Shown here piece by piece: positions 22,621-33,582 of a DNA stretch of 64,000 bases. The stretch is from Annulohypoxylon bovei var. microspora (Eukaryota > Ascomycota > Sordariomycetes > Xylariales > Hypoxylaceae). The stretch lies in NCBI GenBank assembly GCA_022836615.1, contig MU405337.1, positions 54,680-118,679 of the forward strand, in the 5' to 3' direction. The position numbers and the translations under genes are program-made. The notes under the pieces are model-generated. The model ran no database searches. It saw only the letters and a program-made list of their open reading frames with translations, and was not told where the DNA came from. Numbering within the stretch: position 1 is the first letter of the stretch; each line of letters opens with the position of its first letter.

Positions 22621-23098
22621 CAGATTGGTTATGTCGTTTCATAAGCTACTGTGGATTAACACCAAATGAGCTTGACAGCTACACCCATGTGCTTCTGGAG
22701 AAAACTAGCTCTTTATCCCGACCGGGTCTTGTTTGGACAGTCTGGAGAAATCACCTACTTATTTTTGAACTGAGGCACTAGTAACGCAACTAGTACTACC
22801 TTGGGTAGGTAGGTAGATATGACACTCAACACGGCTCAAGTTGTTTCTTAGTACCTAGTTATCAATGCAAGTTACATGGCGGCTTCACTTGTTTGAATGC
22901 CTTCTAGAAGAAACATGAATGCGCAGCCAAGCACACCCGAATTAGATTAGCCTCGCCGTTTGATCTCCGTCTGCACGAAGGAGGTTAGGCCAGGTCCGAA
23001 TCCATGCTATAGCGTCACCAGGATCATAAACTAGATATGGAGAATCTTTATTGCGAAGCCCTGTTTCCCCTTACCGTAGCGACAACATACCACTTATG
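22621..23098. other. intergenic, no gene
   Basis: Ordinary AT-rich sequence with a GGGTAGGTAGGTAGAT word near 22803-22818; it leads into the repeat island starting at 23099. Confidence 0.45.
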
Positions 23099-23277
23099 AG
23101 AATGATTCTAAATTTCGTAGAATTCATACATGCATAAGAACAGTTGCTATTGAGAGAAAAGGTTCTTAGATTAAGAATGGTTCTTAGATTAAGAATGATT
23201 CTTAGATTAAGAACCTTTTCTCTCAATAGCAACTGTTCTTATGCATGTATGAATTCTACGAAATTTAGAATCATTCT
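23099..23277. repeat. long inverted repeat (about 72-nt arms) around a tandem core
   Basis: The left arm begins AGAATGATTCTAAATTTCG at 23099 and is mirrored almost perfectly by the right arm ending 23277. The arms read through AGAACAGTTGCTATTGAGAG and its complement. Between them sit tandem 18-nt copies of a TTCTTAGATTAAGAAT unit, itself nearly palindromic. Transcribed from either strand the element would fold into one long hairpin. It has no open frame, so a MITE-like or hairpin-replication origin is possible but unproven. Confidence 0.9.
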
Positions 23278-23298
23278 TTACTTAAGAAGATTTATAAA

Positions 23299-23341
23299 CC
23301 TCGTCACCGTCCCTGCTACAATAGCAGGGACGGTGACGAGG
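23299..23341. repeat. perfect 20-bp hairpin with 3-nt loop
   Basis: CCTCGTCACCGTCCCTGCTA at 23299-23318, loop CAA, then the exact reverse complement at 23322-23341. The GC-rich stem contrasts with AT-rich surroundings. It lies 22 nt after the long inverted repeat. A terminator of bacterial type is not expected here, so it belongs with the repeat island. Confidence 0.92.
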
Positions 23342-23344
23342 TCT

Positions 23345-24060
23345 ACGAATCTACAATCTACGATACAATCTACTAGGTACGATACAATCTACGATACAAT
23401 CTACAGTACAATCTACAGTACAATCTACGATACAATCTACAATACAATCTACTAGGTAGGTACGATACAATCTACGCGCTTACAATATTGTACGAGTGGG
23501 TGGTGTACGAGTGGGTGGTGTATGTGTAGGTAAATAAGTAAGTAAGTAAATAAATAAGTAAGTAAGTAAATAAATAAGTAAGTAAATAAATAAGTAAGTG
23601 GGTAAGTAACTTAGGTGGGTGGGTAGGAAAGATGGATGAGAAAAAGATGTGTAAGTAGGTGGGTGGGTAGGAAAGATGGATGAGAAAAAAAAATGTGTGT
23701 AAGTAAGTAAGTAAGTAGGTAGGTAGGTAGGTAGGTAGGTAAGAAGGTAGGTAAGTGGGTGGGTGGGCGGTGTATATTTTGCCAGGCGGTGAGGGTATCG
23801 TAGGTAGGAAGGTAAGGTACGAGATCTTAAGTAGGTGGTGTACGAGGTCTTAGATTCGAGGAATGATTCTCACGGTACTAGGTAGGTAAAATAGAGAATG
23901 ATTCTCACGATATTAGGTAATTGAAATCATTCAAGTTCGAGAAACGATTCTTACGATATTAGGTAGGTAATTCGAAGAATGATTCTCACGATATTAAGCA
24001 AGAAATGATTCTCACGATATTAAGTAGGTAATTCGAAGAATAATTCTAACGATATTTCAA
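23345..24060. repeat. tandem-repeat and low-complexity island
   Basis: Successive repeat families: about nine copies of a TACAATCTACGATACAATC-type unit (23345-23480); GTAAGTAAGTAAATAAATAA runs (23526-23606); a 34-nt direct repeat TAGGTGGGTGGGTAGG... at 23612 and 23656; GTAG/GTAA runs (23700-23760); and five or six copies of GAATGATTCTCACGATATTA with TAGGTAGGTAA spacers (about 23873-24060). The GAATGATTCT word also starts the arms of the inverted repeat at 23099, linking the families. Confidence 0.85.
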
Positions 24061-26781
24061 AATAAACTAAGAATAATTGTTTTTAAATAGAAACGTTTCT
24101 TAAAAAAGAATAATTCTAAAGAAATTATAAGAATGAGGGTAATTTTTAGAATGATTTCAACGTTTAAGAATAATTTTTAAGGGTGATTAATTACACGGAT
24201 GTACCTTCCCACCAAATTTGTATGGTAAGGTACTTAGATCGAGACGAAATATTCTATCATGAGAAATAATTATTTAATAAGAATAATTCCCAAAACACCC
24301 CCTTTCCCGCTACGGTAACTATCAAACACATCCAAGAAATATCCCGAAACCGAAGATCATCTGAAGAGTAATATATAGCTGAAATTGCTCTCGGCGGGCG
24401 ACGCGCGGTAGAAGGTTTCGGCAGTATTGCGGACCTTCCACGAGGCGAAAGCTTGCAGCTTCATCGAATCTTCAAATCGAAGATGAGGCATGGGCATGTA
24501 CATGAATATGCTTAGTTCTATAGAGAATCGCAAGTATAGTCAGACCTAGTGATTCGGGGCCTCTCGCCCGATCTGACTTTGCCACAGCCGTCAAAGAATA
24601 CTCGGAACTTGCATCCGAGATTCGATGAGACGCGTACGTCGAGCTCATTCTTTTTCATATTATCGATTCCCTTAACGGTTAGCACGAGGCATGCAAGACT
24701 GCCTTACCAACCTTCTCTTCTCTCGAATAGCCGTTAGTCAGGGGAAGAAATTACAGCCTCGAACGTAGCGGTGAGATTGATGGAAAACTTGAGTACCTAG
24801 CTGGTAGCTGTAGGTCAAATTCCAAACGGCCCGTATATCAAAAAAGAAAAGTACGATGAACCTATGAAGAAGGAAAGAGATCATCCTAGACACGTCGCCC
24901 ATCACGCACGGAATAATGATGACATCCAAAAGAAGCAAGACGACATGAAGTTCGTATAGAAACAAGATGTGATAGATGCAACAATGACTGTTTCCATTAC
25001 AAGATAATATCTCGTGTTATGTAGTACTAAGGGTATGTACCTACCCAGGTACCTGACTTAGGTAACTAAATAGGTATACAGTCAAAAGTTATGATTTTGG
25101 ACAAACCCAGATACTTCATGTCCTCCCTAGTAAACTAATACTAATAGTGATCTTTAGAGGGAAATGCTTAATTTTTTAGACTTGTCAACTCGGCAGTTGG
25201 AAAGAAGCTAGCCACCCCCTAAATCGAAATATGAGCTCTTGCAGGTGTCCATACCGGTATGCGTGTTGGGAATAATGTGGAGGTAGAGAATTGGGAAAAT
25301 ATCCAATGGAACGATAGAAGAGCAACCGGTGATGGGATATCCGCTTTTTACACCCAACACGCTAGAAGATCGCTCATCGTACCATATAAATGACAGAATT
25401 GATTGCGTACGTAATCACAATGTCCGTGGTCTAGTCGTCCCAAACTTCGCAAGACCCAGATAAAATTGAACGGGTACTAATTTACAGGACATCCAGAAAA
25501 CTGCTCATGTCTCTGCACTGTAGGTATGCAGACTCACGAATTTGTTCATCTACCTTCGTCAATTGCTTAGATACGTCTGATGCCAACGACATTGCTCATA
25601 CGGACGAGATGTCTCGAACCCCTGAAGCGACCGAGCAAATGCACATCGCAGCACACCAACAGTTTTTATCACCTGGTAGAAAAAGAATGATGGAAGGAAG
25701 AAGCTTGGTAGAAATAAGCTACTATGGTGGGCCGAATCCCATGCGGTGGAGGTGTCAACAAGCCTCTTGAAGACAGGTCTAGGTAGCACAGGGGCAGAAG
25801 AGAGGGGATATACGGCGGAAATAGGGAATTTTGAGAAGGGCTGAGGGCACCTCCAGGTTAGGTGAACAGTATTCTACTTATTAAACCCTGTCTGTAGACA
25901 ATTGCTAGTCAAGGAGATAATACATTAATATCCGTAAAACTATTATGGCGAGAGAGAGCCGTGCCAAGTAAAGCTTCATAACTTTTTATTTACATTAAGT
26001 ATCTAAGGTATGGAGCTAGGACCTAGATGTAAAGATAATTATCTACAAGTGTTTATCTATTGATAGATAATTGCTGCAACTTTTGCTCGATGACTAGAAT
26101 CCTAATAGGGGTCCATACCTACTTAGGTAGGTACCTATGACACATCAGGTCAGGCTCATATCGATATTAATCTCTCTTCAATACATCATTGAAGTCGTCC
26201 TGCCGAGTGGCGGAGGCGAAGATGGGACAGCACCATTTTATTACCAAAAAGGAGTTGTTGTGAAATGAATTTCCTATGCGTATTACGAGACCAGGACTTT
26301 GGGGGGGAAGACGCGGATTAGTTCCGGAGCGGTGGGATAACTTAAGACTAACGTAAGAACATACCCCTTTTGGGGGTGGCTCACGAATTTGCCTGGGTTT
26401 TTGCCTTGTTCTTCTTTAAAATTTCGTGTACAATGCTAAGACTTTTGAAAAAATTTGAAAGGCTGGAGAGTCGTGCTGACAGGTCCTGGGCCGAGGATAC
26501 GAGGACCGCCTAGGTACCTAGGTAGGTACATTTTAGAATTTGCTTAAGACTAGGTAGGTAGATTCGCTTTATTTCTTGCTTAGACTGCTTAATTTCCAAA
26601 GACACGTCCCACGGTATAAGATAGAAGCGGTACTAATTGAGTTTCATCAACAGATTAGAAAGCTACGAAGCTCCTTGTGATGTAAAGTAGAAATACTATA
26701 ATAAATGATTACAAGGTTATTTTATACCTACAATGTAGGTATAGCATTATATATCTAAATAGGTAGGAATTATTTATAAGA
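24061..26781. other. gene-free 2.7-kb stretch
   Basis: AT-rich at first, with more TACCTAGGTA words (25040-25060, 26120-26140, 26510-26525). Short frames at 24549-24737 and 25507-25770 have no recognisable content. No tRNA or transposon gene was found. Confidence 0.45.
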
Positions 26782-28261
26782 TTAACCCCATTCTCCGAAT
26801 CGATTTTGCTCCCCAAGAATACTACGTCCAGCGTTTACATCCGCATTTAGAATAAATTGTCGTACGAAATCCCCATCGCCGCCTCTTCTCAACTCTTCTT
26901 GTCTTTCAACCGGTATAGTATCTATATCAGTAGGGGACCTAAATCTAACACCATCCTCGCACAAAAGTAGAAGGTTTCGGGGAGTTGGCATATCCCTCTC
27001 TTCTCGGGCTAAGCATCGCGCTATAAGCTCTTTCAATTCATAGTCGATGCCAGGGTCATCCATTAGTATGGTAGGAACGTCAGTCGTTATTTCTAGCATG
27101 GAAATTTTCTGTTCGGGAAATATCCTTCGTATTTGTAAAGCCGGCATTATATGCGGTCGACTTTCAAATTTAATGTCTTCTTCTGGCATCATGTTCAATG
27201 CGAGACTTGTCATAAACTGCAAACTTGTCAGTGAACCCTTTTCCTTAGCTTCTTGTATTTGAATTACTAACGCGTCCTATACTGTACATGTTGAGATAAA
27301 CAGTGTCGGCAAACTCGCGTGATAGTCTTCCACGGGTAAAGTTAGTTGACTGTATACGATAGTTAGTGTAAATCCCTGGTCACAGGCATTGCTTTTCCAT
27401 ATGTATATAGATTCCACGGATCTTCTCACCACAACAGCCGGAACAAGTCCGTGGTCTTCATCTCCAGGTTCGTGATCCCTAAATCGATGATTGCGTCCAT
27501 CTCCTAAACTACCTTGCTCTATTACACCCAATGTACTGTGCCCGTGTTTTGAACCTATCGTTTCTCGCCAAAGCGGAAGATCGTGGCTAGCTCTTTGAGG
27601 AAGTAGAAATGCAAGCTGCTGGCGTGCCACTGATGAGTGAAAATGAGGCATATTAGTTCATCTAATTATCAAGCATATTTCTTTTGGACTAATTTGCTCA
27701 AGTCCCGTGCTAGGAATAGATGAAATAAGCAGATAGTGGCACTTACAACAGAGGAAAACACGCCAGAGCACTCTGTTTGGTATAAAACGGTTTGCTTTGG
27801 TAACCCTCTCTCGGAATTGTAATAGCGAGCCATGTGGAAGGTACTCGAGTGCAAGAATAGGGTATTCTCTATCACGCCCAGTGCCTGATACGTTGACTTT
27901 GCTTTGAACTGACGCAATTGTCTGTATGACATGCTCTGCGCCACGAACATGTTCGAGACACAGCATTTCGTTTTCTAATAGATCAAGCCCTCTCTGAGTG
28001 GAAGCATATCTTATAGTCATTTTTCTCACCACCTCGCCCAAGTCGTTATTTTCATCAAAGGTCAGGCTGCCGCCATCTTAAGTGAATAACATTAGTACCC
28101 ATGTCAACTAAACTTCATTATTAGAAAACATAAATGCACTCACTACTATTTATCATTTCCACATTGCTAAATTTCAATTTTGGGTTTTTCTTGAAATAGA
28201 ACCGGTTTATTCTGGCCAACCGTTCCCATGATGGTTCGCTCGAAGATTCTTCCTCATCCAT
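26782..28261 (-). pseudogene. degenerate protein-kinase-like gene
   Basis: Resolved exons: 28261-28144, 28076-27747 and one starting at 27629, with introns of 67 nt (GTGAGT/CTTAAG) and about 117 nt (GTAAGT/CATCAG); the last exon ends at 26782, and the intron before it (acceptor near 27288) is unresolved. The N-lobe is recognisable: LGEVVRKMTIRYAS with a candidate lysine, a helix-C-like LENEMLCLEHV and a hinge YPILALEYLPHGSL. The C-lobe ending DYELKELIARCLAREERDMPTPRNLLLLCEDGV matches fungal kinase-like proteins. The catalytic-loop HxD..N and DFG motifs are not found where expected; instead there is RDHEPGDEDHGLVPAVVV. It is either a pseudokinase or a decaying gene. Confidence 0.55.
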
Positions 28262-30336
28262 GTTTTCCAAAGAAATCAAAGTTTATAAAAAGGAATAGGT
28301 AGCGTAGTTTCTGTAGAGGTTCCATCTCCCATTAAACATATACCTTAAGCAACGGATTATTACGTTATAAAGAATCAGTAGCTTTGTTGATGTAAGCTCG
28401 GCTTGGTATCGATGGCAATTCCCAAGAGTGCAATAATAAAACCGTTTTCGGTTATGTCTGTTAGTATTAGATTTATGATTCCTTTGTATGTATTGTACTA
28501 TAGCTGATATTACTTATTCAGTAACCTAAAAAGTTTCCCAGACAAAGCCCTTTGAGCGCCGTTGAAGGCTTCAATGTCACAACTAGTAGCTTTCTTACAT
28601 TTAATCAGGGGTTTAACCGTGTAAATCGAGGCCTTTGTGCACTGTGAGATGCTTTGTCTCAGTGGGTAAGTGCCCTAGGCTGTAGCAGCTAAGCACTAAA
28701 CTTTAGCGGGAAGATCACCTGAGGCTTAGCTTGAGGCTGATACAGTACTGGTTAGGTAATGGCTCCAACAATTTTCACTACATCAGGGCAGTACATCCTC
28801 GCGCAGCAACTTTGTCACGTCAGGATGACCACTAATGGTTGCTAGAAGAATCCCGTCATTCATTGCCGACGTTAATGTCCATATCACCAGCTTACGCGAA
28901 GTAATTTATCGACAACCTTTAGCACAGTCGATCTACATAAACTACGAGATGTAGTAAGGATAAGCTTTCGTCATCTTCGTCCACTTTGAAATTTCGAAAT
29001 TTATTGTGGTGTTGTGTTCTAATTGGATGCATGAATGTGGTTTGATTGGAATTTGATTGGATATGCCATTTTAGCGCCTATCTTATTGGGGCTTGGTGAT
29101 GGTAATGAAAAACGCTAAACCATTTCGGGCTCTGGTAACGTGAATGCGGAACTTGGCTTACGGGTATGATTTAATTACCTACACACACATTACACCATAC
29201 GACTCATTATTATTCCTCCTCATATCCTTAACATCACTACCTAGGTCAACTCAAGATATCTGAATCAGCTACATATGGTCTTTCGAGGACTTATAGTTAA
29301 GGTATTAGACTATGCATCAAAGGTTCTCATCCGCATCTCTATGTCCATCTGCCCGCACTTCTATGTGTTGGGAAATAGGGGCCACAGATTCTAAGCCTCT
29401 GTGCCCGATGCCGGTAAGACGAATCCCCACAGCCAACCCCGAGACATTGATTTATATCAGGTATCCATTCTAATTTACCCGAATCTAGAATCTAGTTCAT
29501 ACAAGTTGTGAATAAATTCCAACGCTATCTGCGAATAATAGTTTCATGAGGCGACTTCGCTCGAAGCTCTCTTGGAATTCTACATCCTAGTTCTCATCCC
29601 GCTCGAGAGGACGGTGAGCATCTCTAGTTTAGCTTCACAAGATAGTATATCTGAAGATAAACCGATACGTTTATTCCGCTACGCCACTAATATCTTTATT
29701 TCCTACGAACCCTCACTGGGTGTGATCAGTCACACGGCCGCATCGGTCGCCTCTGCGTAGTATCTTAGATACGTGGGCGGCGGCGCTAGCTGATCCGACA
29801 TTCGCCATCACGGCATAAGACCACGTCGCAGCCTAGCAGACCCTCTAACCTCAACTTTTAGAAACACGACCTCTTCACCCCCCGGCTGCTGCGCGACGCA
29901 GATACGTACTTCTTGCAGCATATCCCGCACAACTAGCCTCGCGCCGAGGCCGTCTCAGCACCCCGCAATCTTCTACCAGCCCTAAAGCTAGGAGCGTGAG
30001 TACCAGTCTCAGTCTCAGAGCAACTCATGCTAGGCGGCGGGTCGCTCCTTGGGGACAAGATGATACGCCAGATATACTTGCCGATGATTGGTATAGTGGC
30101 AGGGTTTTGAGCTCCAAATTGATTGTCCAAGGTTACCTAACTTGCGAAGGTATTTAGATGGTATCTTTGTGGGTTTTTTTCCCTCAAATGGCGGACTACG
30201 AACGTAAGGAGAAATTACCCCTGAATCTTTCAATATCTCAAGCCTCCTGAATTGAGCTTTACGTCAGCAAGAGTTGTTCAAGGTAAATATTCATATTCCC
30301 TAAGAATACTCAGTAGACTCATAAACAGATCCAACT
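28262..30336. other. gene-free 2-kb stretch
   Basis: No supportable gene. Short frames at 29572-29760 and 29933-30233 show no family features. The block near 28650-28740 has short inverted segments but does not fold as a tRNA. Confidence 0.45.
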
Positions 30337-31218
30337 CTACGGGAAAACACTTTCCAAAACATCACCATACGCCGTGTACGACAATCCCATTTTCTCGATA
30401 TCGTAGTCGTTCCAATACCCACCCCCGGCTAGGGTAGTCTGCGCGGTCCAGCCTTGGAACCTGGACTTTGCCTGCGCAGCAGTAATTCCCTGCGACGGTT
30501 TCGAATCGTTCGTAACCCAGACGAGCGGCACAACCTTGAGGCCGAGAGTGGTCTGCCAGCTTGCGGGATTGTTGCCGGCTCCGCCGTCATAGCACTGCAG
30601 GTACACCCTATCTAAGAGAAGGTTCGGCTCTGCAAGACCCTTGTTGGTCTGCGTCAGAACGGAAGTCCAGAAGCCCGTGTTGGTGTATGGTGCGATGGTG
30701 TACTTATACCCTACGTTTCCGAGCATCTGCGCAAATGCAACGGTGCTTGAGACGTCGTATATGGACTCGTCGTCGTTGTTCACAGCGTCGAGATCCCACG
30801 CCGATTTCAATGCCGCGAAGTTGCGGTATAGCGGGGTCGAAGATCCGGTTCCTGGAGATTTGACGAGGTCTTGGACGTGCTGGGAGTTCATCGAGATCTC
30901 GACCCGGTTGACGCCCGTGTCGCCTGTCTTAAACGAACGGACCTTGTCGGAGAGGGCATCACCGCCGACGTAACTACCATTGGAGGCGACAAGAGCGTCC
31001 TGGCTTCCCGGCGTGTTCGAGTAATACATGATATCGCCATTATCAAGGATACCAACGCCGAAGATAATGAGTGAGTTGAAGCCAGATGTCTTGATGGATG
31101 TAGTGTTTGATTTCAGCACATCCTTGAACAAATATATGCTCCTTATGCTAGAGGCAGCAGAAACATGTTGCAAAAGGAGCCCAGATATTACGGCTCTTGC
31201 TAATGCGAAAAACTTCAT
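30337..31218 (-). CDS. secreted GH18-like TIM-barrel protein
   Basis: Single exon. I use the ATG at 31216-31218 (MKFFALARAVISGLLLQHVSA), which gives a clean signal peptide; an in-frame ATG 36 nt upstream is less likely. The product is 293 aa. It shows a divergent glycosyl hydrolase 18 pattern: FNSLIIFGVGILDNGDIMYY (strand 2), WDLDAVNNDDESIYD in place of the catalytic DxxDxDxE, TIAPYTN, DRVYLQCYDGGAGNNP and VPLVWVTNDSKP. The acid Glu position appears kept within DDE. This family is common in fungi without assigned substrate and has been annotated variously, including as coagulation-factor-like. Secretion and fold are fairly safe; activity is not. Confidence 0.8.
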   Translation of the reverse strand: MKFFALARAVISGLLLQHVSAASSIRSIYLFKDVLKSNTTSIKTSGFNSLIIFGVGILDNGDIMYYSNTPGSQDALVASNGSYVGGDALSDKVRSFKTGDTGVNRVEISMNSQHVQDLVKSPGTGSSTPLYRNFAALKSAWDLDAVNNDDESIYDVSSTVAFAQMLGNVGYKYTIAPYTNTGFWTSVLTQTNKGLAEPNLLLDRVYLQCYDGGAGNNPASWQTTLGLKVVPLVWVTNDSKPSQGITAAQAKSRFQGWTAQTTLAGGGYWNDYDIEKMGLSYTAYGDVLESVFP

Positions 31219-32541
31219 CTTATTAATATTCGTACTTGTAAAATCTTTTGACAACGAGGAGTTGCGAATCCGATGGCGAGGGGATTGGTAGCGATTGTCA
31301 TTTGAATTTGCTTACCACTCCCTTCGGGGCAATCATATATTAGTTTCTATCTCGACCGCCGAGCAATCCAGACTATAGAATAACAGGCGGAATAATTATT
31401 TTCTTGATCTATAGTAACATCGTCGGTAAAATGGGGTTATAAGATCTCTCCAGGGTTGCATTGCGACTAATAAATACGAGCAACCTTCCATTCCAGGCTT
31501 GACCCACGGCTAAAATACATTCAGTTAGCCTACCTAGTATACACAACGTTGCTTGAGCGGATTTTTCCCATAAATAAAAAGAAGCGATAATTCCATGGGA
31601 TTGAATGATAAACTGGATTAGAAGCATACATACAGGTACATATCAACTTCCTGATATGTGTTCCCATAGGTAGGTAGGTATTGTTGATGTAAGTTGTGAA
31701 GAAATGAGATATATTCATAAACATTCTCGATTGAAGGTTAAGCTTAGAGAAATGTCCTTTAGGTTGGACTGTGACCGTCTGTTCGAATCCATGGCTTTGG
31801 ACAGAAGCTTATCGCTAATGTTGACGTCGAAAAGGAGGAGAACAAACAGAGAATAGGCCCTAAAACTCCACACTTGACTTTACATTGAAGCGAACAGAGA
31901 AAAAAACAACGGGTAACTAGACAGTATATATGAGATCGCTTCGACCTAGATACTATGTCCCTACCGTATGACAGGTGTTGTGTTAGACGCGGGGTATCAC
32001 GTGACCAATCACCAGGTACATGGAAAGGTGATTGGAGTATCTCTAATTGAATTGGCATTATTCAATTGGGTTATAAAGCTAGAAATACAGGATGTGAGAT
32101 AACTTCTCAGTATAGCTGGGCGCAAGTGTAAGATAGGTGAGCACGAGAAGTACATGTGTTCCCAAAGAAATTTATATGTGGGACGATGTACTTGTCGTGC
32201 ATATGCAACACCTCATTGTCAATATACAATAATGACGTAAAATATTCGTAACATTAAGCTGAAGACATTCTCTAATGCAATTGAAACTTAATAACTTACC
32301 TAACAGTTAATCAAAGAATGGTAGAATTGCATAAACTTATAATTATTACAGCTCAAGCAAAGGAGACATCTGATATTATCAGATTATCTGCCCATCCGCT
32401 GGTCTCAGATTGATCTTTATACCCGGAGATCTCCGCACATAAGTAGGTAAGATACCAAGAGGCCATCCATTATCGCCAGCTTTTCTCTCCACCCAAAACC
32501 ATACCTGTCCTATTTCATTCCGCCCCTATATCTCCACAAAT
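31219..32541. other. intergenic, no gene
   Basis: About 1.3 kb, AT-rich, no supportable frame. A pyrimidine-rich leader (CCTGTCCTATTTCATTCCGCCCC) precedes the ATG at 32542. Confidence 0.45.
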
Positions 32542-33006
32542 ATGCCCCACCACAAGCGCGCAGAGCTGCTCGAAGCCGCGACGGCGTTCTGCGAGAGCTT
32601 CGCGCGGAAGAAGCCGCTGGGGGAGATCCTCGGGCACTTCTCGTCGTCGCCGGACGTGCTGGCGTACGAGCACGGGCTGCGGGAGCTCGCGCACTTCCTG
32701 GGGCGGGAGTTCCGCGGGCGCGAGGGCGTGCGGGGCTACTTCGAGACCGTCGCGTCGTGCCTCAACTACGAGGACATGCGCTTCGCCGACTACGTGGTCG
32801 ACGCCGCCGAGGGCCGCGTCGCCGTCCGCGGCACCGCGCGCTTCACGTGGATCGCCACCGGCGAGAGCTGGGACGAGGTCTTCGCCTACGCCCTGAGGTT
32901 CGACGAGGACCGCAAGGTCACGCGCTATGAGATCTGGGCCGATTCTGGCGCCGCGTATCTTGCGAGCAAGGGCCGGCTGCAGGAGGTCAGAGGTGAGCGG
33001 ACATAG
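32542..33006 (+). CDS. SnoaL/NTF2-like small protein
   Basis: Single exon, 154 aa. The product follows the NTF2-like fold: helix AELLEAATAFCESFARKK, then VLAYEHGLRELAHFLG, FRGREGVRGYFETVASCLNYEDMRF and the final strands AVRGTARFTWIATGESWDEVFAYALRFDEDRKVTRYEIWAD. Relatives include polyketide-type SnoaL cyclases, dehydratases and many proteins without known activity; no catalytic His/Asp pair can be assigned here. Codon third positions are almost all G or C, so the gene is a sharp GC peak against AT-rich flanks. This could reflect high expression or recent acquisition. Confidence 0.82.
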   Translation: MPHHKRAELLEAATAFCESFARKKPLGEILGHFSSSPDVLAYEHGLRELAHFLGREFRGREGVRGYFETVASCLNYEDMRFADYVVDAAEGRVAVRGTARFTWIATGESWDEVFAYALRFDEDRKVTRYEIWADSGAAYLASKGRLQEVRGERT

Positions 33007-33582
33007 TCGGTTGGTTTTGATGTGCTGGAATGGATATTGCCATCTCGATGTTTCATTCCAGGACGAGTTGTCGGTTAGAGTTGTCGGTTAGAGTCGTTGG
33101 TGGATTCGTGGTTGGTGGTACTATCAAATCGATTGATTGCCTGGGTTGTTAGTGCATTTACTTCGCCACGATGCGACCAAAATTTCATAACAACATCATC
33201 ATATGGATATAATGAGACGTTATTTCATAATCAGGTCTGTAGACATGTGTGAATCTGCTACACCTTTGCTCCTCCATAGGTCCCCAACAAGTTTTGTCCT
33301 AATGCCGAATAACCTAACACCCGCATTATCCAGTTCCCCATTTAAAATCCGTCTACAACACACTGACCCAAGAGCCAAGTAACAGGCAGGAAAAGACAAG
33401 TGAAAGCCCCTTGAGTGAGAAACCCATTCTCACAAATACCTCTAAAACCCGCCAACCCAATCCCTTATACCAAGTTCCCGGAGATACGTATCCCCACCCC
33501 CTTTTTTAGATAGCCCTCACCTCCTCCGGCTTTCAAGCCGGCCATCTAACCTTCATATAGGTATTCCATATACTCCGATACG
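33007..33582. other. intergenic, no gene
   Basis: Convergent intergenic region with a short direct repeat (GTTGTCGGTTAGAGT at about 33067-33095); nothing else recognised. Confidence 0.45.

Noticed and set aside
23144..23455. 103-codon frame through the repeat island
   Set aside because: Encoded entirely by tandem repeats (LRLRM and YDTIYSTIY patterns); no sign of a functional protein.
23099..24060. CRISPR array or telomeric repeat
   Set aside because: Repeat units vary in length and have no unique spacers; no TTAGGG-type telomere sequence is present, and CRISPR is not expected in fungi.
28640..28745. Possible tRNA-like fold
   Set aside because: Some stem-like segments, but no acceptor stem, anticodon loop or B-box match.
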